A stretch of DNA of 47,456 bases from Immundisolibacter sp049322795 (GCA_049322795.1 JBMOQH010000022.1:1-47456); one strand, 5' to 3'. Counted from the stretch's first letter, positions 33,895-44,179 are shown. Program-made: numbers and translations. The notes: a model not told the origin generated them from the letters alone.

Positions 33895-35237
33895 GCGGCG
33901 GCCCCGCCGAACAGCGCCTCAAGCCCGGCCTGGCTGCTGGCGAAATCGACGCCCTGGCGCAGGTCCTGACGCAGAAAGTCGAGCAGTTGCGGCTGGCGGG
34001 CGATGGCCTCGTCGAGCAGTGGATCGGCGCCGGCCTGGTAGGCGCCCACGGCGACCAGATCGCGGTTCTGCCGGTAGCTGGAATACAGCTGCCGAAAGCG
34101 GCGCGCGGCGGCGAGCTGCGACGGTGTGGCCAGTTCCACCATCAGGCGGCTGACCGAGGCTTCCATGTCGATGGCCGGGTACAGGCCGGTCTCGGCGATG
34201 TCGCGGCTGAGCACGATGTGGCCATCGAGGATGGCGCGCGCCGAGTCGGCGACCGGGTCGTTCGGGTCGTCGCCCTCGGTGAGCACGGTATAGAAGGCCG
34301 TGATGGAGCCGCCGCCGGGTGCCGTGCCGGCGCGCTCGATCAGCGCCGGCAGGCGCGCGAACACCGAGGGCGGGTAGCCCTTGGTGGCCGGCGGCTCGCC
34401 GACCGACAGCGCGATCTCGCGCTGCGCATGGGCCACGCGCGTCAGCGAGTCGACCAGCAACAGCACGGACAGGCCCTGGTCGCGAAAGTACTCGGCGATC
34501 GCCGTCGCCAGCATGGCGCCCTGCAGGCGCTGCAGGGCCGTGGTGTCGGCCGGCGCGGTGACCACCACGGCGCGCTTGAGACCCTCGGCACCGAGGATGG
34601 ACGTGACGAATTCGTTGACCTCCCGTCCGCGCTCGCCGATCAGCCCGACCACGGTCACGTCGGCGGCGGTGTAGCGCGTCATCATGCCGAGCAGCACGCT
34701 CTTGCCGACGCCGCTGCCGGCGAACAGGCCCATGCGCTGGCCGCGGCCGACGGTGAGCAGCGAGTTGATGCTGCGCACGCCCACGTCCAGCGGCTCGCGG
34801 ATCGGCGGGCGGCCGAGCGGGTTCTGCGGCGTGCCGGTGAGCGGCACGTGGCTGTCGGCGCGGATCGGCCCCTTGCCGTCGAGCGGCCGACCGGCGCCGT
34901 CCAGCACGCGCCCGAGCAGGCCCGGTCCGACCGGCGCCAGCGCGCCGTGGCGCAGCGGCATCACCCGGGCGCTGGGGCCAAGGCCGTTGATCGGGTCGAT
35001 CGGCATCAGGGACATGAAATCGCCGGAGAAACCCACCACCTCGGCCTCGATGTCGGCCAGGCCCGGCTGGCGCACCAGGCAGCGGCTGCCGATGACCGCC
35101 GACAGGCCGATCGCCTCCAGCGTGAGGCCGACCATGCGCGTGAGCTTGCCCTCCACCTGCACCGGCGGCGCGGTGTGCAGTTGATCGGCGCGCCCACGCA
35201 GCTGCCCGGCCAGGCGCTGTTGCAGGGCGGCGGTCAC
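33891..35237 (-). CDS. fliI: Flagellum-specific ATPase FliI
   Basis: A 448-residue F1-beta-like ATPase energising flagellar type III export at the cytoplasmic face. Walker A is GLFAGSGVGKSVLLG near residue 171, Walker B is LLLVDSLTR, and GERGREVNEF, GYPPSVFARLPALIERAG and DPVADSARAILDGHIVLSR are family signatures. The start is GTG 35237, overlapping the fliH TGA by 4 nt. It is part of the fliE-fliK run. No unusual residues were noted. Confidence 0.97.
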   Translation of the reverse strand: MTAALQQRLAGQLRGRADQLHTAPPVQVEGKLTRMVGLTLEAIGLSAVIGSRCLVRQPGLADIEAEVVGFSGDFMSLMPIDPINGLGPSARVMPLRHGALAPVGPGLLGRVLDGAGRPLDGKGPIRADSHVPLTGTPQNPLGRPPIREPLDVGVRSINSLLTVGRGQRMGLFAGSGVGKSVLLGMMTRYTAADVTVVGLIGERGREVNEFVTSILGAEGLKRAVVVTAPADTTALQRLQGAMLATAIAEYFRDQGLSVLLLVDSLTRVAHAQREIALSVGEPPATKGYPPSVFARLPALIERAGTAPGGGSITAFYTVLTEGDDPNDPVADSARAILDGHIVLSRDIAETGLYPAIDMEASVSRLMVELATPSQLAAARRFRQLYSSYRQNRDLVAVGAYQAGADPLLDEAIARQPQLLDFLRQDLRQGVDFASSQAGLEALFGGAAA

Positions 35238-35827
35238 GCTGCGGTTCCTTCCAGCAGACGGGCGAAGACTTCGCCAAGGCGTGCTTCGAGCGTGAGATCG
35301 ACTTCCGAGGATTCGGTACTGATGCGGCAGCCGCCGCGGGTCAGGCTGGCGTCGGCCACCAGCTCCCAGCGCGCGTCGCTGCGCCCGCGTGGGCTGATGC
35401 CGCGCACCAGGTCGATATCGAGCGGATTGAGGTGAACGCTGATCTGCCGCGCCGCCGGCGGCAGCGCGGCGACGCCCTCACGCACCAGCTCGCCGATGCG
35501 GGTCGGCACGGCGGTCAGCTCGCGCCGCACCACCTGGCGCGCCAGTGCGCAGGCCAGTTGCAGCAGGTTGTCGAGCAGTTCCTGTTCCAGCGTCGCCAGG
35601 GGTGTCGCCAGGCTGTCCAGCAGCGCCGCCAGCCGCGAGGCGTCGCCGGCCAGCGCCTCGGCGGCGTGTTGCCGGCCCTCGGCCTGACCCTGCGCGAGCC
35701 CGGCGGCATAGCCCTCGGCATGGCCGGCCTGGCGCGCCTGCTCGCGCGCCGCCTCGATTTGCGGATCGATCGCCTGACCGTGCGCCGGGCTCACCGCATG
35801 CCAGCGCTGGAAGGCCTTATTCGACAA
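35234..35827 (-). CDS. fliH: Flagellar assembly protein FliH
   Basis: A 197-residue regulator of FliI. The N-terminal half has the GxxxG-like run AGHAEGYAAGLAQGQAEG (residues 34-51), typical of FliH, followed by the helix LDNLLQLACALARQVVRREL and a C-terminal domain ending WELVADASLTRGGCRISTESSEVD. The start is TTG 35827, chosen because GGGAGG lies 9 nt before it inside the end of fliG and the two frames overlap by 11 nt. Confidence 0.92.
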   Translation of the reverse strand: MSNKAFQRWHAVSPAHGQAIDPQIEAAREQARQAGHAEGYAAGLAQGQAEGRQHAAEALAGDASRLAALLDSLATPLATLEQELLDNLLQLACALARQVVRRELTAVPTRIGELVREGVAALPPAARQISVHLNPLDIDLVRGISPRGRSDARWELVADASLTRGGCRISTESSEVDLTLEARLGEVFARLLEGTAA

Positions 35828-36821
35828 AGTCGTTGCCTCCCTTGCCGAGCCGGATGGTGCCGCTCTCGGCCAGACGGCGGGCCGCCGACAGCATTTCCTT
35901 CTGCGCCAGCTCCACTTCCGCCAGGCGCACCGGGCCGCGCAGCTGCATGTCCTCGCGCAGCATCTCGGCGGCGCGCTTGGACATGTTCTTGAAGAAGCGC
36001 TCGCGAATCACCTGATCGGCACCCTTGAGCGCCACCAGCAGCACTTCCGACGTGATCTCGCGCAGGATCGCCTGCAGGCCCTTGTCGTCGACGTCGACCA
36101 GGCTCTCGAACAGGATCAGGTTGTCCTGGATCTGCTGCTCGAGGTCCTCGTCGGTCTCGCGCAATTCCTCCAGCACGCCGTTCCCCAGGGCCGGGTCGAG
36201 CCGCCCGACGATGCCGGCGGCCGTCTTGACGCCGCCCATGCGGGCCGACTTGCCGTCCCCGCTGCGGTAGAAGTGATGCTCCAGGATGGTCCGCACCTCG
36301 GCCAGCGCACCCGGTTGCAGCTCGTCCAGCGTTGCCACCCGGCCGATGATGTCGGCGCGCTGGTTGGCCGGCAGCAGGGCCAGCACCAGCGCCGCCTGGT
36401 CCTGCTCCATGGACGCCAGCGCCAGCGCCGCCACCTGCGGGTGTTCGTCCTTGAGCACGACGGCGATGGACTTCGGGTCCATCCACTTCAGATTGCCGAG
36501 CGTGTCGTCGTCCTGGTCGAGCACCCGGTCCAGGATGCCGCGCGCCTTCTGCTCGCCCAGCGCGCTGACCATGACGTTGCGCAGATAGCCTTCCACGCCG
36601 ACCGTGAGCATGCTGTCGCTCTGCACGGCGAGGCCGAACTCGGCCAGCACCGCGTTCACCTGCTCGCGGTTGATCTCGCCCAGGCGCGTCATGGCGACGC
36701 CGATGCGCTGCACCTCCTTGGGCTCCATCTGGCGCAGCACGTCGGCCGCCTTGCGCTCGCCGAGCGCCAGGATGAGGACGGCCGAGCGTTCGGTGCCGCT
36801 CAATTTCTTGTGCTCAGGCAT
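35817..36821 (-). CDS. fliG: Flagellar motor switch protein FliG
   Basis: A 334-residue rotor protein that attaches to FliF and meets the stator. N-terminal ERSAVLILALGERKAADVL, middle KEVQRIGVAMTRL and EHPQVAALALASM (EHPQ motif near residue 130), and the C-terminal torque helix with GVKTAAGIVGRL, IQDNLILFESLVDVDDKG, VLLVALKGADQ and KRAAEMLREDMQLRGPVRL are all present. The charged residues of the torque helix are kept. It overlaps fliF by 8 nt at its start and fliH by 11 nt at its end. Confidence 0.97.
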   Translation of the reverse strand: MPEHKKLSGTERSAVLILALGERKAADVLRQMEPKEVQRIGVAMTRLGEINREQVNAVLAEFGLAVQSDSMLTVGVEGYLRNVMVSALGEQKARGILDRVLDQDDDTLGNLKWMDPKSIAVVLKDEHPQVAALALASMEQDQAALVLALLPANQRADIIGRVATLDELQPGALAEVRTILEHHFYRSGDGKSARMGGVKTAAGIVGRLDPALGNGVLEELRETDEDLEQQIQDNLILFESLVDVDDKGLQAILREITSEVLLVALKGADQVIRERFFKNMSKRAAEMLREDMQLRGPVRLAEVELAQKEMLSAARRLAESGTIRLGKGGNDFVE

Positions 36822-38496
36822 CCGCGGCCATCCAGTTGCGCATCACCTGCATCACGCGCTGCGGGTCGGCCTCGTGCAGGTCGGGCAGCGGTGGCGGTGC
36901 CGCGGGGGCGGCCAGCCGCGCCGGTGCGGCGGCCAGTTCCGCTTCAGGCGCCGGCAGGGCGGTGCTGCGGGTCGGCCCGGCCTGGGCGATCACGGCGGCG
37001 CCGGCCTGGCGCACGCTGCGCAGCAGCGGCCGCAGCACGCCAAGCAGTACCGCTGCCAGCGCGCCCACGCCGAGCAGCAGGCGCACCACGTGCCACACCC
37101 AGGACTGTTCCCACACCGGCGTCGTCTGCGCGGCGGGTGCCGGCTCGGTCGGCGCGAAGGCGGCGTTGACGATGTTGATGCTGTCGCCGCGTTCGGCGTT
37201 GAAGCCCACGGCGTCCTTGACCAGGGCCGTGTAGCGGTCGAGCTCCTCCGGGCTGCGCGCGGCGATCGTCTCCTTGCCCTTGTCGTCGGTGCCGCGCCGG
37301 TCGTCGATCACCACCGCCACCGTCAGGCGCTTGACGCCGCCGCCGCTGAGCTTGCTGTGGCTGATGGTGCGGTCGATCTCGAAGTTGCGCACCGCCCGGC
37401 GGCTGCGGTCGCCGGCCGCCGCGGGCGCGCCGGCAGCGGTCTCGGCGGGTGGGGTCTCGGCCGTTGCAGGCGCGGGGGCGGCGGCATCCCCGGTCGGCGC
37501 GGCCGCCAGCGCGCCGCCCTGCGGCGGCTGGTTGCTGAGCGTGCCGGGCACGCCGCCAGCGGTGGCCCCGCCGCCGGTCGCCGATTGGGATTCCTCTTCC
37601 TGGCTGCTGCGCAGCACGGCCCGGTTCGGGTCGTATTCCTCGCGGGTGCGCTCGATGACCTCGAAGTCGACCTCGGCGCTGACCTTGGCGCGCACGCCGC
37701 CCGGCCCGACCACCGCCGCCAGCAGGTCCTCGATGCGCCGCACGTAGTCCTGTTCCAGGCGCCGCGCGTAGTCGTACTGCTCGGCCGAGCGCTCGATGCC
37801 CTGCTGGCCGGCCGGGCGCGTCAGCAGGCTGCCGGCCTGGTCGACCACCGTGACCTTGGCCGGATTCAGGTCCGGCACGCTGGAGGACACCAGGTGCACG
37901 ATGGCCGCCACCTGGCCCGCGTCCAGCGTGCGCCCGCGGTACAGCTGCAACATCACCGACGCGCTCGGCTTGTCGCGCTCGCGCACGAACACCGATCGCT
38001 CCGGGATGGCCAGATGCACGCGCGCCTGCTGCACGCCGGCCATGGCGGTGATGGTGCGCACCAGCTCGTTCTCGACCGCGTGCTGGTAGCGGGCGTTTTC
38101 CATGAAGCGGCTGACGCCGAAGCCGGGGTCCTGGCTGAGCATTTCAAGGCCGCTTCCCGAGCCCTTGGGCAGGCCCTCGGCGGCCAGTTTCATGCGCGCC
38201 TCGTGCACGGCGGTGGACGGCACGCGCACGGCGCCGGTGGCGGCATCGAGGCGATACGGGATGGCGGCCTTCTCGAGCGCCGCCACCACCTGCGCCGTGT
38301 CGCGCTCCTCGAGGCTGCCGTACAGCAGGCTGTAGTCGGGCGTGCGCGCCCACAGCGCGATGCCGACGATGCTGGCGATGCAGGCGGCGAGCGCCACCAG
38401 CAGCACCGCTTGGCGCGAGGCCGGCAGCTTGATGAAGCCCTGGATCAGCGCCGCCGGCGTGGTGGCGCCTGCGGTGTCCGCGGTGGAGTCGGCCAT
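36814..38496 (-). CDS. fliF: Flagellar MS-ring protein FliF
   Basis: A 560-residue inner-membrane ring protein. The first membrane helix is near residues 29-49 (AVLLVALAACIASIVGIALW), then periplasmic ring-building motifs DYSLLYGSLEERDTAQVVAALEKAAIPYRL, FGVSRFMENARYQHAVENELVRTITAM and ARVHLAIPERSVFVRE. An Ala/Pro/Gly-rich linker lies in the middle, and the second membrane helix is near residue 470 (VWHVVRLLLGVGALAAVLLGV), followed by a cytoplasmic tail that binds FliG. It follows fliE by 28 nt. Confidence 0.97.
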   Translation of the reverse strand: MADSTADTAGATTPAALIQGFIKLPASRQAVLLVALAACIASIVGIALWARTPDYSLLYGSLEERDTAQVVAALEKAAIPYRLDAATGAVRVPSTAVHEARMKLAAEGLPKGSGSGLEMLSQDPGFGVSRFMENARYQHAVENELVRTITAMAGVQQARVHLAIPERSVFVRERDKPSASVMLQLYRGRTLDAGQVAAIVHLVSSSVPDLNPAKVTVVDQAGSLLTRPAGQQGIERSAEQYDYARRLEQDYVRRIEDLLAAVVGPGGVRAKVSAEVDFEVIERTREEYDPNRAVLRSSQEEESQSATGGGATAGGVPGTLSNQPPQGGALAAAPTGDAAAPAPATAETPPAETAAGAPAAAGDRSRRAVRNFEIDRTISHSKLSGGGVKRLTVAVVIDDRRGTDDKGKETIAARSPEELDRYTALVKDAVGFNAERGDSINIVNAAFAPTEPAPAAQTTPVWEQSWVWHVVRLLLGVGALAAVLLGVLRPLLRSVRQAGAAVIAQAGPTRSTALPAPEAELAAAPARLAAPAAPPPLPDLHEADPQRVMQVMRNWMAADA

Positions 38497-38524
38497 GGTC
38501 GTTCGGTTCCCCGGAAAAACGCTT

Positions 38525-38848
38525 CTAGATCTGCATGTTCATGATGTCCTGGTAGGCTGCCAGGAGCTTGTTGCGCACCTGCACTGCGGCCTGAAAGGAC
38601 ACGCTGGATGTCTGGTTGGCGACCATCACCTGCGCCAGGGTGACCTTCTCATCGCCCTGCTCGAAGCGCGCCGCCAGATCCCCAGCCGTGGTCTGCGCCT
38701 GGTTGACCTGCTGCACGAACTGCCCGAGCAGCGCGCCGAAGCTGTCGCCGCCGTCCGCAGCCGGCTTGACGGCCGGCGCGCCCTGGTCGAGCTGCGTGCG
38801 CAGTGCCCGGATCTGCCCCAGCACGGCATCGATCTGCATGTTGGACAC
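38525..38848 (-). CDS. fliE: Flagellar basal-body rod junction protein FliE
   Basis: A 107-residue rod component that links the MS ring to the rod. The C-terminal half FEQGDEKVTLAQVMVANQTSSVSFQAAVQVRNKLLAAYQDIMNMQI is the FliE signature, with the SVSFQA and NKLLAAYQDIMNM helices. The start is GTG 38848, three nt after the fleR stop, with GAGGA inside the end of fleR. That places fliE in the same transcript as fleSR, which differs from the usual separate fliE promoter. Confidence 0.95.
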   Translation of the reverse strand: MSNMQIDAVLGQIRALRTQLDQGAPAVKPAADGGDSFGALLGQFVQQVNQAQTTAGDLAARFEQGDEKVTLAQVMVANQTSSVSFQAAVQVRNKLLAAYQDIMNMQI

Positions 38849-38851
38849 GGT

Positions 38852-40213
38852 TCAGTCCTCGTCCCGTGGGTAGCCGGCGGCCGGCACGTCGAAGCCAGCC
38901 TCGCGCAACTGCGAGAGCTTGTAGCGCAGCGTGCGTTCGCTGATGCCGAGCTGCGCCGCGGCCGCCGTGCGCCGGCCGCCGGCCGCGCGCAGCGCGCCCA
39001 GGATCAGCTCCGCCTCACGGCTGCGAAGGTCGCGGTCGAGCTCGCCGGCGGGCGCCCCGGTGGAAGGGACGGCCGGAACGGCGATCGCCGCGCTGGTACT
39101 GCCCAGCAAATGGTTGGCCTCGATGGCGCCGGCGTCGGCCAGGATCAGCGCGCGCTGGATCATGTTGTCGAGCTCGCGCACGTTGCCCGGCCAGGCGTAA
39201 CCGACCAGCGCGCTGGCGGCGGCGTCGGCGAGTGCCGGCGCCGGTGTCGGACGGCGCCAGTGGCGCGCCAGCAGGCGCCGGGCGAGCGGCAGGATGTCCG
39301 CCGGCCGCTCGCGCAGCGGCGCGATGTGCAGCGGGAACACGGCGAGGCGGTAGTAAAGGTCTTCGCGAAACCGCCCGGCCGCGACCTCGGCCGGCAGATC
39401 GCGATTGCTGGTGGCCAGCACGCGCAGGTCGAGCGCGATCGGCTGCTTGCCGCCCAGGCGCTCCACCTCACGCTCCTGCAGCACGCGCAGCAGCTTGGCC
39501 TGCAAGCCGAGCGTCATCTCGGAAATCTCGTCCAGCAGCAGCGTGCCGCCGTTGGCCTGCTCGAACTTGCCGGCGTGGGCGGTGCTGGCGCCGGTGAACG
39601 CGCCCCGCTCGTAGCCGAACAGCGTGGCCTCCAGCATGTTCTCGGGGATGGCCGCGCAGTTGATGGCGACGAACGGCCCGCCGGCGCGCGGCGACTGGCG
39701 GTGGATGTGGCGCGCCAGCACCTCCTTGCCCGTGCCCGACTCGCCGGTCAGCAGCACGCTGACCTCGCTTTGCGCCACGCGCGTGGCCAGCGCCAGCAGC
39801 TCCTGCGAGCGCGGGTCCTCGGCCACCGGGGCGTCGGCGTCGTCCGCGCCGGCGGGCAGCAACTGGCCGACCAGGCCGACCAGCGCCGCCGGCTCGAAGG
39901 GCTTGGCCAGATACTCGACGGCGCCGTCGCGCACCGCCTGCACGGCGCTGCGGATGGTGCCGAAGGCCGTCATCAGCACCACCGGCAGGTCCGGCCGGCG
40001 CCGCCGCAGCGCGTGCAGCAGGGCGGTGCCGTCCATCGGTTGCATCTGCACGTCGCTGACCACCAGCGTCGGGCGCTCGCGGTCCAGCAGCGAAAGCGCC
40101 GCCATGCCATCGGCCGCCGGCAGGCTGCGGTAGCCGGCAAGATCGAGCGTCTCGCACAGCGCCTCGCGCAGCGCCGGATCGTCCTCGACCACCATCACCG
40201 CGGCGTGGCTCAT
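38852..40213 (-). CDS. fleR: Sigma-54-dependent flagellar response regulator FleR/FlrC
   Basis: A 453-residue NtrC-type activator. The receiver domain has an acidic pocket (Glu10-Asp11-Asp12), the phospho-acceptor Asp54 in VVSDVQMQPMDG, and Lys in YLAKPF. The AAA+ domain has GESGTGKEVLARHIH, the sigma-54-contact loop ERGAFTGAS and the RYDL-type end; a Fis-type helix-turn-helix is C-terminal (AAAQLGISERTLRYKL). In Pseudomonas and Vibrio the orthologue activates class III hook and basal-body genes. Its start overlaps fleS by 4 nt, and fliE starts 3 nt after its end. Confidence 0.93.
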   Translation of the reverse strand: MSHAAVMVVEDDPALREALCETLDLAGYRSLPAADGMAALSLLDRERPTLVVSDVQMQPMDGTALLHALRRRRPDLPVVLMTAFGTIRSAVQAVRDGAVEYLAKPFEPAALVGLVGQLLPAGADDADAPVAEDPRSQELLALATRVAQSEVSVLLTGESGTGKEVLARHIHRQSPRAGGPFVAINCAAIPENMLEATLFGYERGAFTGASTAHAGKFEQANGGTLLLDEISEMTLGLQAKLLRVLQEREVERLGGKQPIALDLRVLATSNRDLPAEVAAGRFREDLYYRLAVFPLHIAPLRERPADILPLARRLLARHWRRPTPAPALADAAASALVGYAWPGNVRELDNMIQRALILADAGAIEANHLLGSTSAAIAVPAVPSTGAPAGELDRDLRSREAELILGALRAAGGRRTAAAAQLGISERTLRYKLSQLREAGFDVPAAGYPRDED

Positions 40214-41007
40214 GCGGCGGCCCGCGTGGTCAGCGCCGGCAGGGCCAGCTCAAAGCGGCAGCCGACCGCCGTGTCGGCCAGCCGCAGCGTGCCGCCGTGG
40301 CGCTCGATGATGCCGCGCGCCACGGCGAGGCCAAGCCCCGTGCCGCCCGGCCGGCCGGAGACGAACGGCTCGAACACGCGCCCGCGCAGCGCCGGCGCCA
40401 GGCCGGGCCCGTCGTCGCTGACGGCGAGGCCCATCTGGCCGCGGCCAGCGACGATGCGCTCCACCGTTACCTCCCGCGCGCCGGCCTCGAACGCGTTCAG
40501 GCACAGGTTGGCGAGCGCGCCCGCCAGATTCTCGACGCTGCCGCCGAGGCGAATCGCCGCGTCGGCCGCCGGCAGGCGCAGGCGGGCGCCCGCCGGGCAG
40601 CGCGGCTGCACCGTGGCGGCCAGCGCGTGCAGCAGTTCGGCGAGGGTGAATGCGTCATTGCCGGCGTCGGCGCCATGGGCGTAGGCCAGCATGTCGGCCA
40701 CCAGTCGTTCGAGCTGGCGCAGGCGCTCGACCAGGCGGTCGGCGAAGCGCGCCCGGCCGTCGGCGTCGAGCGGCGTGTCGCGCAGGTGACAGGCGTAGAC
40801 CAGTGCCGTCGCCAGCGGTGTACGGACCTGATGCGCGAGGCCCGCCGTCATCTCGCCCAGCTGCGCCAGCGGGCGCTGCTGCGCCAGCTCCTGCTGCAGG
40901 GCGTCCAGGCGGCGTTCGAGCTGGCGGTACGAGCTGCCGAGCGCGCCCGACAGGTGGTCGAAGGCGCTGGCGTCGCGGGCGGGATCGGCGAGCGGCAAGG
41001 CCGGCAT
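40210..41007 (-). CDS. fleS: Short sensor kinase FleS/FlrB
   Basis: A 265-residue soluble histidine kinase. The H-box LGEMTAGLAHQVRTPLATAL carries the phospho-acceptor His; the ATPase has N box NLCLNAFEA, G1 SDDGPGLAP and G2 GRPGGTGLGLAVARGII. No membrane helices are seen. Compared with Pseudomonas FleS (about 400 residues) the N-terminal sensor (PAS) region is missing; only a coiled-coil YRQLERRLDALQQELAQQ precedes the kinase. ATG 41007 is the likely start, 56 nt after a sigma-54 site. It pairs with FleR, which overlaps it by 4 nt. Confidence 0.9.
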   Translation of the reverse strand: MPALPLADPARDASAFDHLSGALGSSYRQLERRLDALQQELAQQRPLAQLGEMTAGLAHQVRTPLATALVYACHLRDTPLDADGRARFADRLVERLRQLERLVADMLAYAHGADAGNDAFTLAELLHALAATVQPRCPAGARLRLPAADAAIRLGGSVENLAGALANLCLNAFEAGAREVTVERIVAGRGQMGLAVSDDGPGLAPALRGRVFEPFVSGRPGGTGLGLAVARGIIERHGGTLRLADTAVGCRFELALPALTTRAAA

Positions 41008-41061
41008 GGTGGCTGTCCAGGTCGTTGCGCCCCGCGAGCGGGGTCGGTCGACCGGGCTTAA

Positions 41062-41077
41062 AGCAACCGCCGTACCA
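41062..41077 (-). promoter_or_regulatory. Sigma-54 promoter before fleSR
   Basis: TGGTAC-GGCGG-TTGCT on the minus strand matches the -24/-12 consensus TGGCAC-N5-TTGCW at all but one position, with GG and GC separated by 10 nt. It lies in the short fleQ-fleS gap, about 55 nt before the fleS start. In relatives fleSR is activated by FleQ at such a promoter. Confidence 0.82.
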
Positions 41078-41130
41078 GCTTGTTTATACTTTTATAATCA
41101 GTCGGTTGGAAATTATTGCGCGGCGCTTCG

Positions 41131-42588
<1,458 letters not shown>

Positions 42589-42668
42589 GCGAGGGAGTCC
42601 CGTTCGGCGGGCGCAGGCAGGCCGCTACGAAAGGCCACTCCCTGCACGCGGATACAGCAAACGACGGC

Positions 42669-42697
42669 ATGGTGGCGAGGCCGGCGGGGGGTGTCAA
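42669..42697 (-). promoter_or_regulatory. Candidate sigma-70 promoter of fleQ
   Basis: A perfect -35 hexamer TTGACA (42697-42692) is followed after 17 nt by CACCAT (42674-42669) as a weak -10. It lies 81 nt before the fleQ start in the gap after the PilZ gene. The spacing is ideal; the -10 matches only three of six positions. Confidence 0.5.
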
Positions 42698-42743
42698 GAA
42701 TGTGGCGCGGGTGCGCCAGTCACCCGTGCCGGCGCGGTCGTCT

Positions 42744-43295
42744 TCAGCCCGGTCGCCGGGCCTGTGCCACCGCGCGCCGGTGCTGGCGAAAGATGTAGCG
42801 TTCCAGCGCCTCCACGACCGACGGATCGAGCGCCTGAAACTCGGCCAGCACCGTGCCGTCCGCCAGCGCTTGCAGCCGGGCCGGCAGTTGCAGCGCCAGC
42901 GGCAGTGCCGGGCGCAGGTACAGCGTCAGGCAGCCCGGACCGGGCGGCAGGCTGGCCTGCCACACGGCGCCGCGCACGCCAAGGCGCACCGGTTGCGGCG
43001 GCGGCACGGTCAGTTCGCGCGCCAGCCACTGGCCGACCAGGCCCAGCAGCAAGTCGAGCTTCTGGTCGAGGCGTTGCAGCTGGGCGCTGAGCTGCGGTTC
43101 GTCGTCCGGCAGCGGGGTCGGTTCGTCGAGGCTGCCGAGCAGGCCGAGCAGGGCGCCCGCGCGGCGGTTGAGCTCGGCGAGCTCCTGGCCGTCCGCCAGC
43201 GCCGGGCTTGCCTGCCACACCACGGACAGCGTCTCGCCGTGGCTGAGGCTGCCGGCCAGCGGATCGGCGGGGTCGGGTGGGTATTCGGGTTGCAT
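42744..43295 (-). CDS. Atypical PilZ (tPilZ-like) flagellar-locus protein
   Basis: A 183-residue soluble protein. The middle is a helix-rich segment QLSAQLQRLDQKLDLLLGLVGQWLA and the C-terminus is VLAEFQALDPSVVEALERYIFRQHRRAVAQARR, resembling the XC_6012/PF16823 type, which tetramerises and usually lacks the c-di-GMP-binding RxxxR and D/NxSxxG residues. No such residues are visible here. Its place between fliT and fleQ matches flagellar clusters with this protein. A GGGAG lies 8 nt before ATG 43295; the longer frame to 43355 is less likely. Binding of c-di-GMP is therefore doubtful. Confidence 0.72.
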   Translation of the reverse strand: MQPEYPPDPADPLAGSLSHGETLSVVWQASPALADGQELAELNRRAGALLGLLGSLDEPTPLPDDEPQLSAQLQRLDQKLDLLLGLVGQWLARELTVPPPQPVRLGVRGAVWQASLPPGPGCLTLYLRPALPLALQLPARLQALADGTVLAEFQALDPSVVEALERYIFRQHRRAVAQARRPG

Positions 43296-43374
43296 TGGCG
43301 TGCTCCCGCGTCGTGCGCGGCGCCCCGTTTCGGCCGCGGCGGCCTGATGAGGCAAGCGATCGATGGCCGAGTTG

Positions 43375-43397
43375 AAAAGGGCAGGGCGGCCCTGCTC
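43375..43397 (-). terminator. Weak hairpin terminator candidate after fliT
   Basis: On the minus strand GCAGGG-CCG-CCCTGC is followed by CCTTTTC. The stem has only 6 bp and the T-run only four, so it is weak. It could reduce read-through from fliT to the PilZ gene. Confidence 0.35.
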
Positions 43398-43420
43398 AAC
43401 ATCGTATCAACATACCGCCG

Positions 43421-43732
43421 TCAGCCGACCGCCGCCTGCGCGGCGTAGGCGCTGTGCATGCGCTGCCCGCCGCGCAGCTCGCGCAGGGCGTCCGCCGTTT
43501 GCCGCCGGGCCGCGCCGGCCGCTTCGGCGAGCCGTCGATCGGCCGCCAGGATGTCGCGCAGCTGGGCGATCAGATCGTCCTGCACGCGCCAGGCATCGCC
43601 GGCCAGGGCGGTTTCGAGCACGCCGTGCCGTTCGCCGGCCAGGGCGGCGACGGTGTCCCAGTCCTCGGCGTCGGCGGCGTGCAGCATGGCCGCCGTCAGG
43701 CCCATGGCGGTGGCGATGCCGTCGCGTTCCAT
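43421..43732 (-). CDS. fliT: FliT-like flagellar protein
   Basis: A 103-residue all-helical protein (LTAAMLHAADAEDWDTVAALAGERHGVLETAL then IAQLRDILAADRRLAEAAGAARRQTADALREL). Length and position match FliT, the small FliD chaperone and sometimes a regulator. Similarity to known FliT is too low to be certain; it could also be a different small flagellar chaperone. Its ATG shares one base with the fliS stop (TGATG). Confidence 0.65.
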   Translation of the reverse strand: MERDGIATAMGLTAAMLHAADAEDWDTVAALAGERHGVLETALAGDAWRVQDDLIAQLRDILAADRRLAEAAGAARRQTADALRELRGGQRMHSAYAAQAAVG

Positions 43733-44145
43733 CAGCCGTTCGCCACCTGGGCGGTCGGGATGGCGGGGTCGATGGCCTGCCAGGCGTCGGCCAGCGTGCC
43801 CAGCAGGCGGCTCGCTTCGTCCAGCGGCTCGGCGCGGTTGCTGGCGTTGGCCTCGCCAAGACGGCGCAGGACGTAGTCGTACAGCGCCGCCAGACGCTCC
43901 GCCAGCTGCGGCGCGGCGGCGTGGTTCAGGCTGCCGGCCAGCTCGCCGACGATGGCGATCACGGCCGAGATCAGCTCGCCCTTTCGCGCCAGCTCGCCGC
44001 GAACCAGATGGCCCTTGGCGCGGGCGATGCGGTCGAGCGCGCCCTCGAACAGCAGGGCGGTCAGCCGGTGCGGCGTGGCCTCGGTCACGTTGGCCTGCAC
44101 CTGCACGGCGGCGTAGTGCTTCAGGGCGGCGTGGGCTGGGGACAT
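43732..44145 (-). CDS. fliS: Flagellin export chaperone FliS
   Basis: A 137-residue FliS. The N-terminal HYAAVQVQANVTEATPHRLTALLFEGALDRIARAKGHLVRGE is a strong family signature, followed by KGELISAVIAIVGELAGSLNHA. It binds the flagellin C-terminus in the cytosol and prevents early polymerisation. GGAG lies before ATG 44145. It follows fliD but is separated from it by repeat copy 3. Confidence 0.95.
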   Translation of the reverse strand: MSPAHAALKHYAAVQVQANVTEATPHRLTALLFEGALDRIARAKGHLVRGELARKGELISAVIAIVGELAGSLNHAAAPQLAERLAALYDYVLRRLGEANASNRAEPLDEASRLLGTLADAWQAIDPAIPTAQVANG

Positions 44146-44179
44146 GACGATCGATCTCCGAACAAGTGGCCAGTGCCTG

